Both the position numbers and the translations under genes were made by a program. A stretch of 64,000 nt of DNA. Origin: Flavobacterium sp. W4I14 (GTDB lineage Bacteria > Bacteroidota > Bacteroidia > Sphingobacteriales > Sphingobacteriaceae). Of this stretch, positions 9,014 through 18,799 are shown one piece after another. Position 1 is the stretch's first letter. The number at the start of each line of letters is the position of its first letter. The DNA lies in contig JAUSZU010000001.1 in assembly GCA_030817875.1 (NCBI GenBank), forward strand, positions 62,001 through 126,000, written 5' to 3'. A model generated the notes under the pieces. The model was not told the DNA's origin. It searched no databases and saw only the letters and a list, made by a program, of their open reading frames with translations.

Positions 9014-10270
9014 TTAACTACCCAAGACCTTCAAAATTGCACTGGCTTTAAGCAAACACTCTTCATATTCTGAAACAGCATTGCTTTGGTAGGTAATGGC
9101 TCCTCCAACCTGAAAGGATAAGTAGCTAGATTCAGCATTGTACAAAATACTCCGGATAACCACATTAAAATCGAAATCACCATCTGGACTGATGCAGCCA
9201 AAGGAACCGGAATAAATACCTCTTTTGGTTACTTCGTATTCTTCGATCAATTTCATAGCCCTAACCTTTGGTGCACCTGTCATGGAGCCCATTGGAAATG
9301 CATTTTTAATGGCGTCGATAAAGTGAATCTCTGGGCTTAATTCACAGCTAATGGTAGAGATCATCTGGTGCACTTGTGCGAAGCTGTAGATGCCAAATAA
9401 TTCGTCGACGGTAACAGAGCCTTTAACGGCCGATTTAGTGAGGTCGTGGCGTACCAGATCAACAATCATTACATTTTCTGCCTGCTCTTTAATATCATTC
9501 CTGAGTTGCAGCTTAATGGCTTCATCTTCTGCTAGATCAGAACTTCTTTTTGCAGTGCCCTTTATAGGTTGTGAAGTGAGTTTCGATCCACGTTTGCACA
9601 AAAAACGTTCTGGCGTAGCAGATAAAATATATTTGCCCTGGACTTTAAAATAACCAGCAAATGGGGTAGGAGAAACCTGGTTTAACACTTCGAAAGTTTG
9701 AACGGGATCTATTTCTATATTTTCAGCAAAAAATTCCTGGCAGAAGTTAACTTCATAAATATCGCCACGAATAATATGATCTCTTAAAGCCTCTACCTTA
9801 TGGATATATTGATCTTTTGATAATCTTTGTGCTATTGTTATCGCTTTCGATTGATTTTTTGCCGGAAGCTGAAAGGATTCGATATCTGCTAAAATGGAAG
9901 GATGACCAAGCAAAACCTCCGTCTTGCCATCTTTAAAGGCGATTAGGTACTTTGGAACAAAAAAGTATAGATCTGGGAAATTTAAATGGTCCGAATTATT
10001 AGATTGAAGGTCTTCGATTTCGTTTTTTAAATCGTAGCTGAAAAAGCCAAAAACCCACTGCTTATGTAACGAGTAAAAGCTTTTTAGTTGATCAAACGCA
10101 TTGCCTGACGTGCATTTTAGTTCATGATGCGCATCAGCAGCGATAATGAAATCGTACGCTGAATAAGCATCTTTGTAATCGTTTGAATCTAAAAAACAAC
10201 ATACCTTGAACTGGTTGGCCCAGTGCAACGCTTTTTGTTTAAAATGGGATATGTTTTGTGAGGCTTTCAA
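9014..10270 (-). CDS. pabB: Aminodeoxychorismate synthase component I
   Basis: Converts chorismate with ammonia to 4-amino-4-deoxychorismate on the way to p-aminobenzoate and folate. The 418 residues carry an N-terminal subdomain and a C-terminal chorismate-binding domain with the hallmark SQPIKGTAKR, VDLVRHDLTKSA, and FPMGSMTGAPKVRAMKLIEEYE. The PIKGT signature, with the catalytic Lys, separates PabB from anthranilate synthase. No glutaminase partner lies nearby. A class IV aminotransferase at 31803 could supply the lyase step, but that is inference. The gene is monocistronic. Confidence 0.9.
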   Translation of the reverse strand: MKASQNISHFKQKALHWANQFKVCCFLDSNDYKDAYSAYDFIIAADAHHELKCTSGNAFDQLKSFYSLHKQWVFGFFSYDLKNEIEDLQSNNSDHLNFPDLYFFVPKYLIAFKDGKTEVLLGHPSILADIESFQLPAKNQSKAITIAQRLSKDQYIHKVEALRDHIIRGDIYEVNFCQEFFAENIEIDPVQTFEVLNQVSPTPFAGYFKVQGKYILSATPERFLCKRGSKLTSQPIKGTAKRSSDLAEDEAIKLQLRNDIKEQAENVMIVDLVRHDLTKSAVKGSVTVDELFGIYSFAQVHQMISTISCELSPEIHFIDAIKNAFPMGSMTGAPKVRAMKLIEEYEVTKRGIYSGSFGCISPDGDFDFNVVIRSILYNAESSYLSFQVGGAITYQSNAVSEYEECLLKASAILKVLGS

Positions 10271-10372
10271 GTTGCGGCAAAGGTAAAAATAGAGATGATA
10301 ATTGTAAGCAATTAATTTTTATCTTTTGGAACGGCTTATTGATTTTCTCATAGCACTTTCATTCATATAAAT

Positions 10373-10456
10373 CGTCATTTCGAGCGGAGTGCAACGCAGT
10401 CGAGAAATCTGTTTAGATAGATCTCTCCATTTCGCTGCGCTTCAGTCGAGATGACG
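10373..10456. repeat. REP-like palindromic repeat, CGTCATTTCGAG type (full copy)
   Basis: An 84-base imperfect palindrome opens with CGTCATTTCGAGCGGAGTG and closes with its inverse, ending GAGATGACG. Half or full copies of the same family lie at 32682-32721, 35204-35242 and 61627-61719. Confidence 0.8.
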
Positions 10457-10502
10457 CCAATTAAGCAAGTTGCTAAGTTCATTTGATATCTCAAATTGGT
10501 GA

Positions 10503-10549
10503 AGAGTTGTCAACTTTTCTGTGCTTCTGTTATTAAAGTTAACAACTCT
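10503..10549. repeat. Inverted repeat AGAGTTGTCAACTTT, copy 1
   Basis: 15-bp stem with one mismatch around a 17-nt loop. A second copy with the same arms and loop length lies at 33086-33129, after fmt. Confidence 0.75.
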
Positions 10550-10557
10550 GAAATGAA

Positions 10558-10585
10558 AAAAGCAACCCAATTGTGGATTGCTTTT
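10558..10585 (-). terminator. Probable terminator of the purA transcript
   Basis: AAAAGCAA and TTGCTTTT arms with a short inner helix are followed on the minus strand by six T. It lies about 110 bases beyond the purA stop codon. T-rich sequence on the other side would also allow plus-strand use. Confidence 0.65.
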
Positions 10586-10597
10586 CTTTGGTGTCTG

Positions 10598-10683
10598 TCA
10601 TCCTGATCTGATAACTATCGGATTTATTTCAGGGTCTATCAATTTATGAACAATATAGATGCTGAAATAAATTCAGCATGACG
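10598..10683. repeat. REP-like repeat, GTCATCCTGA ... TCAGCATGACGA type
   Basis: The ends GTCATCCTGA and TTCAGCATGAC are nearly inverse, and the inner parts TTATTTCAG and CTGAAATAA are exact inverse copies. A shorter relative lies at 28575-28609. Confidence 0.65.
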
Positions 10684-10695
10684 AACCGAGTGTTA

Positions 10696-11979
<1,284 letters not shown>

Positions 11980-12014
11980 TTAATAAATTAAGCTGGTTTT
12001 ATTTGTATTTTGAT

Positions 12015-12512
12015 TTAATTTTGTACAATTTTTGCTGCTGTTGCTGCGCTTTCGTTTACTTTTCTGGCCATACTGCAATCAGAGCAGAAACCATAAAGAT
12101 TTAACGAATGGTGTTTCACATCAAATTTTAAAAGATCACCAACCATGGTTTGGATCTGGTGGATTCGTGGATCGCAGAATTCTACTACTTTACCGCATTC
12201 GATACAGATTACGTGATCGTGTTGGCGGTAACCATAAGATTTTTCGAATTGTGCCATATTTTTACCAAACTGGTGCTTGGTAACTAAATCGCATGAAACC
12301 AACAACTCCAATGTGTTATAAACCGTAGCACGACTTACGCGGTACTTTTGGTTTTTCATGTGGATATAAAGGGTTTCTACATCAAAGTGGTCGTTTCTTG
12401 AATATATTTCTTCCAATATAGCGAAACGCTCTGGTGTTTTACGTAGATTTTTGTTTTCTAAATAAGCCTCAAAAATCTTGCGAACGAGCTCATTTGTTTT
12501 TTGTTCAGACAT
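12015..12512 (-). CDS. Fur-family metal-responsive repressor
   Basis: A 165-residue Fur-family regulator: an N-terminal winged helix (RKTPERFAILEEIYSRNDHFD, then SRATVYNTLELLVSCDLV) and a C-terminal dimer domain with metal ligands HDHVICIECGKVVEF and, further on, CSDC. The two CxxC pairs form the structural zinc site typical of Fur and PerR. Sequence alone does not say which signal it senses (iron, peroxide or zinc). It lies between rel and purA on the same strand. I leave the symbol blank because Fur, PerR and Zur cannot be separated here. Confidence 0.9.
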   Translation of the reverse strand: MSEQKTNELVRKIFEAYLENKNLRKTPERFAILEEIYSRNDHFDVETLYIHMKNQKYRVSRATVYNTLELLVSCDLVTKHQFGKNMAQFEKSYGYRQHDHVICIECGKVVEFCDPRIHQIQTMVGDLLKFDVKHHSLNLYGFCSDCSMARKVNESAATAAKIVQN

Positions 12513-12611
12513 AGTTTTTAAACTCCATTCAAAGGTAGGTAAATTGTTTTGAAAAATGATTACACCGATGAAATGATTACATAGATTTGAATTGTTTGAT
12601 TGTTATAGTTT

Positions 12612-12646
12612 GACTTCGGACTCTGGACTAAAGACTTCGGACTAAT
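12612..12646 (-). repeat. Heptanucleotide tract after the rel stop codon (GACTNNR units)
   Basis: Five gapless 7-base units all starting GACT on the plus strand, with GACTTCG twice. The last unit runs into the rel stop codon (12648-12646). The same GACTTCG unit occurs inside valS at 54105. Confidence 0.85.
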
Positions 12647-14853
12647 TAGGCATCAAACCTGGTTACTCCGGTAACACCTCTAACTTTTAATAAATTTTTA
12701 ATTAGGTTTTCCAGGTGTTCGGTATCGTTTACGAAAATCATAATCGAACCATCAAAAATCCCTTCGTTAGTATCAACAGTAATTGATCTCATATTTACTT
12801 TAAAGTCGGTAGAAATAACCCTTGTGATGTTATTGATCAAACCTACATCATCAATGCCTACAATGCGTAAGCCGGTTAAAAAAGTTAATTCCTGCTGTTT
12901 GTTCCATTTGGCTTTCACCACGCGATAACCATAATTGGCCATTAGCTGCGCAGCGTTAGGGCAGTTGGTACGGTGTATTTTTATCCCTTCACTTACGGTA
13001 ACAAAACCAAAAACATCATCACCAGGGATTGGATTGCAACATGCGGCTAGCGTGTAATCTATTTTTTGCAGGTCTTCTCCAATGAGCAAAATGTCATTTT
13101 CCGAGCCCTTCATTTTGTTTTTAACGATGTCTACCGTTAGGTTTTCAGGTCGCTCCGGTCCACGATTTTCAACTTCTTTCTCGCTCGATAGATACTCTTT
13201 TATATCTTTCAGTTCGATTTTTCCTAAAGCAACATTCACAAAAAGCTCTTGTGTAGAAGGCAGTTTAAAGAAATAACTTAGCTTTTGTAGATTGTCGGTA
13301 TTGTAGGTGATTTTTAACGATTTTAGCTTCCTTTCTAAGATTTCCTTGCCATTTTCGGCAATTTTCCGCTTTTCTTCTTTTAAAGATGATTTAATTTTTG
13401 ATTTAGCCTTGGCAGTAACCACCACATTTAGCCAATCTTCTTTAGGCGTTTGTTTGCTTGAGGTGATGATCTCCACCTGATCGCCATTTTGAAGCTTATA
13501 CGAAATAGGAACCAGTTTGTGGTTCACTTTAGCGCCTATACAGGTTGCACCTACATCGGTATGGATCTCGAAAGCAAAATCTAACGCGGTAGCGCCTAAT
13601 GGCAGCTGGATCAAAGCGCCTTTTGGCGTGAAAATAAAAATCTCATCCGAGAAAAGGTTCATCTTGAAATCGTCGAGGAAGTCTAAAGCGTTGGCTTCAG
13701 GATTGCTCAGCATTTCGCGAACTTTCTGGATCCACTGATCCAGACCATTGTCATTGCTCGATTCTTTGTATTTCCAGTGCGCAGCAAAACCTTTCTCTGC
13801 AATTTCGTTCATGCGTTGCGTACGGATCTGTACTTCAACCCATTGCCCGCGAGGTCCCATTACCGTAGTATGCAAACTTTCGTAGCCATTTCCTTTTGGT
13901 GAGGAAACCCAATCGCGTAAACGATCCGGGTTTGGGCGGTATAAATCGGTAACAATTGAGTAAGCCTTCCAACAATCGGCCTTTTCATTTTCAGGTGCCG
14001 AGTCCAAAATAATCCGGATGGCAAAAAGATCGTAAACCTCTTCGAAAGGAATATTTTTCTTTTTCATCTTGTTCCAAATGGAGTGGATTGATTTCGGCCT
14101 CCCGTAAACATCGGCCACTAAGCCTTGTTCGTGAACAATTTCATCAATCGGTTCGACAAATTTTTTGATGAAAAGCGCACGTTCGGCTTTTTTCTCGTTT
14201 AATTTTTTTGCAATGAATTTGTAAGTGTCAGGGTCGAGATATTTCATTGAAAGATCTTCCAACTCTGATTTTATGGCATATAGACCCAATCTATGGGCTA
14301 ATGGTGCATATAAATAAATGGTTTCTGAAGCGATTTTAAGCTGCTTGTGGCGGGGCATAAAATCCATTGTACGCATGTTATGCAAACGATCGGCGAGTTT
14401 GATCAGGATTACCCTTACATCATCAGCCAGGGTAAGCAGCATTTTACGGAAATTTTCGGCCTGTAAAGAGCTATTTGTATCGAAAACGCCAGATATTTTG
14501 GTTAACCCGTCGATAATTTTGGCGGTTTTCTTGCCAAATTCGCGTTCAATATCTTCTAAAGTGATATCGGTATCTTCTACTACATCGTGCAATAAGGCAC
14601 ATACAATGGAGGTGGTTCCTAAACCAATTTCTTCAGCAGCAATCTGCGCGACAGCAATGGGATGATAGATGTAAGGTTCGCCAGACTTTCGGCGCATGTC
14701 TTTATGGCTCTCCAGTGCCATATCGAAAGCTTTCCTGATTTCTTTTTTATCGCCCTTTTGTAAAGTAGATTTGCTTGCCCGTAGTAATGCCCTATATCTT
14801 TTTAGAATCTCTTGCTTTTCCGCCTCTAAATCAATCACTAACTCTGTTTTCAT
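12646..14853 (-). CDS. Bifunctional (p)ppGpp synthetase/hydrolase, RelA/SpoT family
   Basis: Makes and degrades the alarmone (p)ppGpp in the stringent response. The 735-residue chain has the full Rel architecture: an HD hydrolase domain (YIYHPIAVAQIA, ALLHDVVEDT), a synthetase domain (VYDLFAIRIIL, RLRDWVSSPKGNGYESLHT, EVQIRTQRMNEIAE), a TGS domain (FIFTPKGALIQLPLGATALDFAF), a zinc-finger-like region (LAACCNPIPGDDV), and a C-terminal ACT domain. The HD pair is intact, so hydrolysis is expected along with synthesis. The gene starts a same-strand series with fur and purA. Its stop codon touches a heptad repeat tract. Confidence 0.95.
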   Translation of the reverse strand: MKTELVIDLEAEKQEILKRYRALLRASKSTLQKGDKKEIRKAFDMALESHKDMRRKSGEPYIYHPIAVAQIAAEEIGLGTTSIVCALLHDVVEDTDITLEDIEREFGKKTAKIIDGLTKISGVFDTNSSLQAENFRKMLLTLADDVRVILIKLADRLHNMRTMDFMPRHKQLKIASETIYLYAPLAHRLGLYAIKSELEDLSMKYLDPDTYKFIAKKLNEKKAERALFIKKFVEPIDEIVHEQGLVADVYGRPKSIHSIWNKMKKKNIPFEEVYDLFAIRIILDSAPENEKADCWKAYSIVTDLYRPNPDRLRDWVSSPKGNGYESLHTTVMGPRGQWVEVQIRTQRMNEIAEKGFAAHWKYKESSNDNGLDQWIQKVREMLSNPEANALDFLDDFKMNLFSDEIFIFTPKGALIQLPLGATALDFAFEIHTDVGATCIGAKVNHKLVPISYKLQNGDQVEIITSSKQTPKEDWLNVVVTAKAKSKIKSSLKEEKRKIAENGKEILERKLKSLKITYNTDNLQKLSYFFKLPSTQELFVNVALGKIELKDIKEYLSSEKEVENRGPERPENLTVDIVKNKMKGSENDILLIGEDLQKIDYTLAACCNPIPGDDVFGFVTVSEGIKIHRTNCPNAAQLMANYGYRVVKAKWNKQQELTFLTGLRIVGIDDVGLINNITRVISTDFKVNMRSITVDTNEGIFDGSIMIFVNDTEHLENLIKNLLKVRGVTGVTRFDA

Positions 14854-14918
14854 TTGTATTTTTTGCGTAAAAATTGCGTCTTATTTATGAATAAAACTTA
14901 TATTAGTTTTGTGAAACA

Positions 14919-14947
14919 CCTAATATATGAAATAACACCTAACTTTG
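14919..14947 (+). promoter_or_regulatory. Promoter of the DUF4294 gene
   Basis: TTG at 14919-14921, an 18-base spacer, and TAACTTTG at 14940-14947 give a near-ideal Bacteroidota promoter 15 bases upstream of the ATG. A second TAGTTTTG at 14914-14921 overlaps the -33 box. Confidence 0.75.
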
Positions 14948-14962
14948 TAAAAGTATAAATTT

Positions 14963-15577
14963 ATGAAAATTAAAGGGCTCTTTTTTCTTTGTATTGTAAT
15001 GATTTGTAGCATTTCGCTATGGGCTCAGGATCCTGCTGCGCCAATATTCCCTAAATTGGGTAAAAGCGATACAATAAGAGTAGCCTCAACAAATGATAAT
15101 GGCGTAATGATTCCGTGGATGCAGCTTAACGAAGTATCTATTTATGCAGCAAGGATATGGAAATCACCTGCAGAGCAAGCTGCCTATAACCGATTAAGGT
15201 ATAACGTATTAAAAGTGATGCCATATGCACTATTTGCAAAACGTAGGTACGAGCAATTAGAGCAGGATATTGCCCGTACGCCAGAGAAAAGGGAACAGAA
15301 ACAGCTGGTTAAACAATGTGATAAAGAAATTAAAGACATGTTTAATCGCGAAATAAAAGAATTAACCATTACTCAAGGTCAGATTTTAACGAAACTGATC
15401 GACCGTGAGGTGGGCAGAACAACGTATGATATTGTAAAGCAGACCAAAGGCGGTTTCGCTGCATTTTCTTATCAGATTGTGGCCCGTGTGGTAGGACATA
15501 ATTTAAAAAGCACTTACGATCCGAATGAGGATAAGGATATAGAATCTATTATCCGTACTTCAGGATTTTACCAATAA
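14963..15577 (+). CDS. DUF4294 family secreted protein
   Basis: A 204-residue protein with a signal peptide (ending near SLWAQD) and the DUF4294 body, recognisable from MQLNEVSIYAAR and AAYNRLRYNVLKVMPYA, followed by a long charged helix and TKGGFAAFSYQIVARVVG. The family is typical of Bacteroidota and has no known function. The mature part is rich in Lys, Arg and Glu and should be periplasmic. It is divergent from rel, has its own good promoter, and is followed within 6 bases by the glutathione peroxidase frame, suggesting one operon on to bshB1. Confidence 0.85.
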   Translation: MKIKGLFFLCIVMICSISLWAQDPAAPIFPKLGKSDTIRVASTNDNGVMIPWMQLNEVSIYAARIWKSPAEQAAYNRLRYNVLKVMPYALFAKRRYEQLEQDIARTPEKREQKQLVKQCDKEIKDMFNREIKELTITQGQILTKLIDREVGRTTYDIVKQTKGGFAAFSYQIVARVVGHNLKSTYDPNEDKDIESIIRTSGFYQ

Positions 15578-15583
15578 CATATA

Positions 15584-16097
15584 ATGCAGGAACGCATTCC
15601 GAATATTTATTCATTTAAGGTTAAAAAAATTAATGGTGAAGAGCAGCCGTTATCAGCCTACCGCAATAAAGTTGTTTTAATTGTAAATACCGCATCAGAA
15701 TGTGGTTTTACGCCACAATTAAAGGAATTACAACAGTTAAAAGACGAGATTAATAGCCCTGATTTTGAAATTTTGGGCTTTCCTACCAACGATTTTGGAA
15801 AACAGGAACCGCTTAATGGATCTGATATTGCATCTTTCTGTGAGATTAACCAGGGCGTAAAATTTCCGGTTTTTGATAAAATTATGGTTCGTGGGGCACA
15901 TGCCCATCCACTTTATCAATTTCTTAGCGAGAAAAAACAAAATACAAAATTAAGTTCAAAACCCCGTTGGAACTTTCACAAATACCTCCTGAACAAAATA
16001 TGGTGAGTTGGAAGATTATTTTTTACCCTTCACCAAGCCCCTTAGTTCGAAAATTAAAAAGAAAATTCAGCAACTGCTGAACCAAAATGCCCAATAA
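15584..16097 (+). pseudogene. Glutathione peroxidase-family protein, single-base frameshift
   Basis: Thiol peroxidase of the glutathione-peroxidase superfamily, which in bacteria usually uses thioredoxin. Frame 1 gives NTASECGFTPQ (peroxidatic Cys), LGFPTNDFGKQEP and PRWNFHKYL (catalytic Trp-Asn), then stops early at 16006. If one A is removed from the AAAA run at 15995-15998, the frame reads on as KYGELEDYFLPFTKP and ends at TAA 16095-16097. That is the expected family C terminus, 170 residues in all. Length minus one base is an exact multiple of three. It is either a recent inactivation or a sequencing error. The restored stop is 3 bases from the bshB1 ATG. Confidence 0.85.
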
Positions 16098-16100
16098 ATA

Positions 16101-16817
16101 ATGAAATTAGATATTTTAGTGATAGCCGTACATCCTGACGATGCAGAACTTTGTTGCTCAGGAACTATTTTAAAACATATTGCCCTTGGTAAAAAAGTTG
16201 GAATTGTAGATTTAACCAGAGGCGAGCTGGGTACGCGTGGTACTGCAGAAACAAGAGATGAAGAGGCTGCAGATTCTGCGAAAATTTTGGGCTTACATGT
16301 TCGCGAAAATTTGAGAATGAGGGATGGCTTTTTTCAGAATGATGAATTTCATCGTTTAGAAGTAATTAAAGCCATCAGGAAATACCAGCCAGAAATTATT
16401 TTAAGCAATGCGCTAGAAGACCGTCACCCTGATCATGGCAGAGCTGGCGACCTGGTGTACGATTCGGTTTTTTTATCTGGACTGCCAAAAATAGAAACAT
16501 CGCTGGATGGCGTTAAACAAGAAGCGCACCGGCCGAGATTGTTGTTGCAATATATTCAGGACAGGTACTTAAAACCTGATATTATTGTGGATATATCAGA
16601 CCATATGGATAAGAAAATTGAATCGATTAAAGCTTTTAAAACCCAGTTTTATAATCCTGATGTAGATGGCTTGCAAACTTATATCTCATCTCCTGAGTTT
16701 TTCGAAAGTGTGATTGGCCGTTCGAGAGAATTTGGTAAAAGCATCGGCACCACTTTTGGCGAAGGTTTTACTTCGAGGAAATTATTGGGTGTTGATAGTT
16801 TGTTTGATTTAAGGTAA
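16101..16817 (+). CDS. bshB1: Bacillithiol biosynthesis deacetylase BshB1
   Basis: Zinc-dependent N-deacetylase (LmbE/PIG-L family) that converts GlcNAc-malate to GlcN-malate in bacillithiol synthesis. The zinc motif VHPDDAELCCSG is at the N terminus and the third ligand sits in EDRHPDHGRAGDLV. The 238-residue length and the motif LTRGELGTRGTAETRDEEA fit BshB1 rather than other LmbE proteins. It lies 3 bases after the repaired peroxidase frame, an operon of thiol-redox functions. Other bacillithiol genes are not in the window. Confidence 0.92.
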   Translation: MKLDILVIAVHPDDAELCCSGTILKHIALGKKVGIVDLTRGELGTRGTAETRDEEAADSAKILGLHVRENLRMRDGFFQNDEFHRLEVIKAIRKYQPEIILSNALEDRHPDHGRAGDLVYDSVFLSGLPKIETSLDGVKQEAHRPRLLLQYIQDRYLKPDIIVDISDHMDKKIESIKAFKTQFYNPDVDGLQTYISSPEFFESVIGRSREFGKSIGTTFGEGFTSRKLLGVDSLFDLR

Positions 16818-16828
16818 CTTTTTTTAAC

Positions 16829-16935
16829 CGCAAAGAAAAGAAGTGTTCCGCAGAGTACGCAAAGCTGTAGGGATTTGTCTTACTAAGATTTCTCTTTCTT
16901 TTCCTTAGCGAAAAACTTAGCGCCCTTTGCGGTTA
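16829..16935. repeat. Inverted repeat AACCGCAAAG ... CTTTGCGGTT after bshB1
   Basis: Outer 10-bp arms AACCGCAAAG and CTTTGCGGTT enclose about 87 bases built from short related words (CGCAGAG, CGCAAAG, and on the opposite strand CGCTAAG twice). The element starts about a dozen bases after the bshB1 stop codon. Confidence 0.6.
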
Positions 16936-16989
16936 TTTTGACAGTCCAACAAAACCGCCCTTCATTTGTTATTCTCAAAACGAATAATA

Positions 16990-18351
16990 ATGGCGAATAT
17001 ATTCTCTTCTCTCAAAAACGCATACAATCTTTTTAAACATGTAGATTTCGATAAGTTAGAAGTTTTATCGAAAAAAGTCGATTTACCCAAAATGGTCGAA
17101 ACCATATCCAGTCTGGATGATAAACAGATTCAGGGAATGATGAAAATGATGGGTGGATCGGGTAAAAAGCGCGAACTACCACCAATTGAAGGTGATTTTT
17201 ATCATTTGGGCGACGAAGCGCTCAACGATGAGGATCGCGAACTTCAGTTAAAAGTGCGTGCTTTTTTAGAAAAAGAAGTAAAACCCATAGTAAACCATTA
17301 CTGGAACAAAGCCGAATTTCCATTCGAAATTATCCCAAAACTTGCCGAACTTAATATCTGTGGCTTAACCTATAAAGGTTATGGCTGTCCGGGGAAATCG
17401 AATTTGATGGAAGGGATTTTAGCGATGGAAATGGCTAGGATAGATACCTCTATTTCTACTTTTTTTGGTGTACAGAATGGTTTGGCAATGGGATCGATCT
17501 ATTTATGTGGATCGGAAGAACAAAAACAGCAATGGTTGCCCTTGATGCAGCAATTTAAAATTATCGGTGCATTTGGGCTAACTGAGCCCGAAGTGGGCTC
17601 TGCTGCTGCTGGAGGACTCACCACAACCTGTAAAAAAATAGATGGCAAATGGATTTTAAACGGTCAGAAAAAATGGATCGGTAACGCCACTTTCGCCGAT
17701 ATCTTAATTATTTGGGCACGTGATGAAGAAAGTGGAGAAGTGAAGGGTTTTATTGTGAAAAAAGATAATCCTGGTTTTGCTGTAGAAAAAATGCAGGATA
17801 AAATGGCCCTCAGGATTGTACAGAATGGAATTATCACTTTAACCAATTGTGAGGTAGAAGAGGCCGATCGTTTACAAAATGCAAACTCATTTAAAGATAC
17901 AGCAAAGGTATTACAAATGACAAGGGCAGGGGTGGCCTGGCAGGCTGTTGGCTGTGCCCGGGGTGCTTACGAAAATGCACTGGATTATACCCGCACCCGA
18001 AAACAGTTTGGTAAACCCATTGCATCTTTTCAATTGATTCAAAACCATTTGGTTGAGATGTTGTCGAATTTAACAGCAATGCAAACATTATGTTTTAGGT
18101 TGTCGCAATTGCAGGATCAGGGTTTGTTGAAAGATGAGCATGCTTCGTTAGCAAAGGTTTTCTGTTCGTTACGTACACGTGATGTGGTGAGTAAAGCGAG
18201 AGAAGTAATGGGTGGAAACGGCATTTTATTGGAATATAATGTTGCGCGTTTTGTGGCCGATGCCGAAGCAATTTATTCGTACGAAGGCACAAAAGAAATT
18301 AATACGCTGATTGTAGGTAGAGCCATAACGGGTTTCTCTGCATTTGTTTAG
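16990..18351 (+). CDS. Acyl-CoA dehydrogenase
   Basis: FAD enzyme that makes a 2,3-double bond in acyl-CoA substrates. The longest frame starts at a TTG (16966), but the ATG at 16990 (MANIFSSLKNAYNLF) is preferred, giving 453 residues. The usual three domains are seen: an N-terminal helical part, a beta domain with FGLTEPEVGSAA and KKWIGNA, and a C-terminal helical domain with TRKQFGKPIASFQLIQ, REVMGGNGI and the catalytic-base region AIYSYEGTKEINTLIVGRAITG. That last stretch, with Glu in YEGT, resembles glutaryl-CoA dehydrogenases. Substrate is uncertain. The gene stands alone. Confidence 0.9.
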   Translation: MANIFSSLKNAYNLFKHVDFDKLEVLSKKVDLPKMVETISSLDDKQIQGMMKMMGGSGKKRELPPIEGDFYHLGDEALNDEDRELQLKVRAFLEKEVKPIVNHYWNKAEFPFEIIPKLAELNICGLTYKGYGCPGKSNLMEGILAMEMARIDTSISTFFGVQNGLAMGSIYLCGSEEQKQQWLPLMQQFKIIGAFGLTEPEVGSAAAGGLTTTCKKIDGKWILNGQKKWIGNATFADILIIWARDEESGEVKGFIVKKDNPGFAVEKMQDKMALRIVQNGIITLTNCEVEEADRLQNANSFKDTAKVLQMTRAGVAWQAVGCARGAYENALDYTRTRKQFGKPIASFQLIQNHLVEMLSNLTAMQTLCFRLSQLQDQGLLKDEHASLAKVFCSLRTRDVVSKAREVMGGNGILLEYNVARFVADAEAIYSYEGTKEINTLIVGRAITGFSAFV

Positions 18352-18359
18352 ATGGCGGG

Positions 18360-18408
18360 AACTCACGAAGTTTGAAAGGGTAAGAGCAGTTAGGGAACTT
18401 CGTTAGTT
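18360..18408. repeat. Inverted repeat AACTcACGAAGTT, after the acyl-CoA dehydrogenase
   Basis: 13-base arms with one mismatch (AACTCACGAAGTT against AACTTCGTTAGTT) begin 9 bases past the stop codon. Related in sequence and position to the repeat at 6185-6230. Confidence 0.6.
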
Positions 18409-18535
18409 TTGAGCTGGGGTAATTAGTTGCTTGCCAGTCTGAGCGTAGTCGAAGACTCATAGGAATAATAAATAACAGATTTTTTAGGTTATGAAATGAA
18501 TGTCAGCATTTCATGGGTGCTGTAGGCCTGCCATT

Positions 18536-18584
18536 CGCTATAGTCCCGACGAAAAGTCGGGAGCTGCCGCTGCTGTCAGGTTTA
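18536..18584 (+). repeat. Dispersed hairpin element, copy A (CGCTATAG-hairpin-GCTGCCGCTGC)
   Basis: CGCTATAG, then a 7-bp hairpin (TCCCGAC/GTCGGGA), then GCTGCCGCTGC and CAGGTTTA. Copy B at 44149-44197 has identical flanks but a different stem, so both arms changed together. Confidence 0.7.
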
Positions 18585-18799
18585 TGAACAAAAGTTTGTG
18601 GACCCTGCAACCTCAAAAATGAAATACTGTTTTGGCCATTTAGCCCTGGTTGAAGCGATACCCTGCAGCAACGAGGTACGAGGCAGCGAAGCGTATAAGC
18701 GTAAAACGGGAAGGAACTTAATGTTTTGCACAGGCATAGCGCTACAAGAAAAAAGTATTTTAGAATTGGAATAGCGTATTGTAGCCTTGCTTCACTTCA

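Larger units (their letters stand above)
10271..10695. other. Gene-free 425-base region rich in palindromic repeats
   Basis: No supported gene. It holds, in order, a CGTCAT-type palindromic repeat (10373-10456), a GTTGTCAACTTT inverted repeat (10503-10549), a terminator (10558-10585), and a second REP-like element (10598-10683). All are listed separately. Confidence 0.7.
18352..18799. other. Gene-free 448-base region with structured repeats
   Basis: No supported gene on either strand. It contains the inverted repeat 18360-18408, a fragment resembling the CGTAGTCGAAGAC arm of palindromic repeats near 18440, the covarying hairpin element at 18536-18584, and a GC-richer stretch to about 18780 that I cannot interpret. 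Confidence 0.6.

Noticed and set aside
10271..10695. tRNA or structured small RNA gene
   Set aside because: The folds are explained by palindromic repeats and a terminator. No cloverleaf or T-loop consensus is present.
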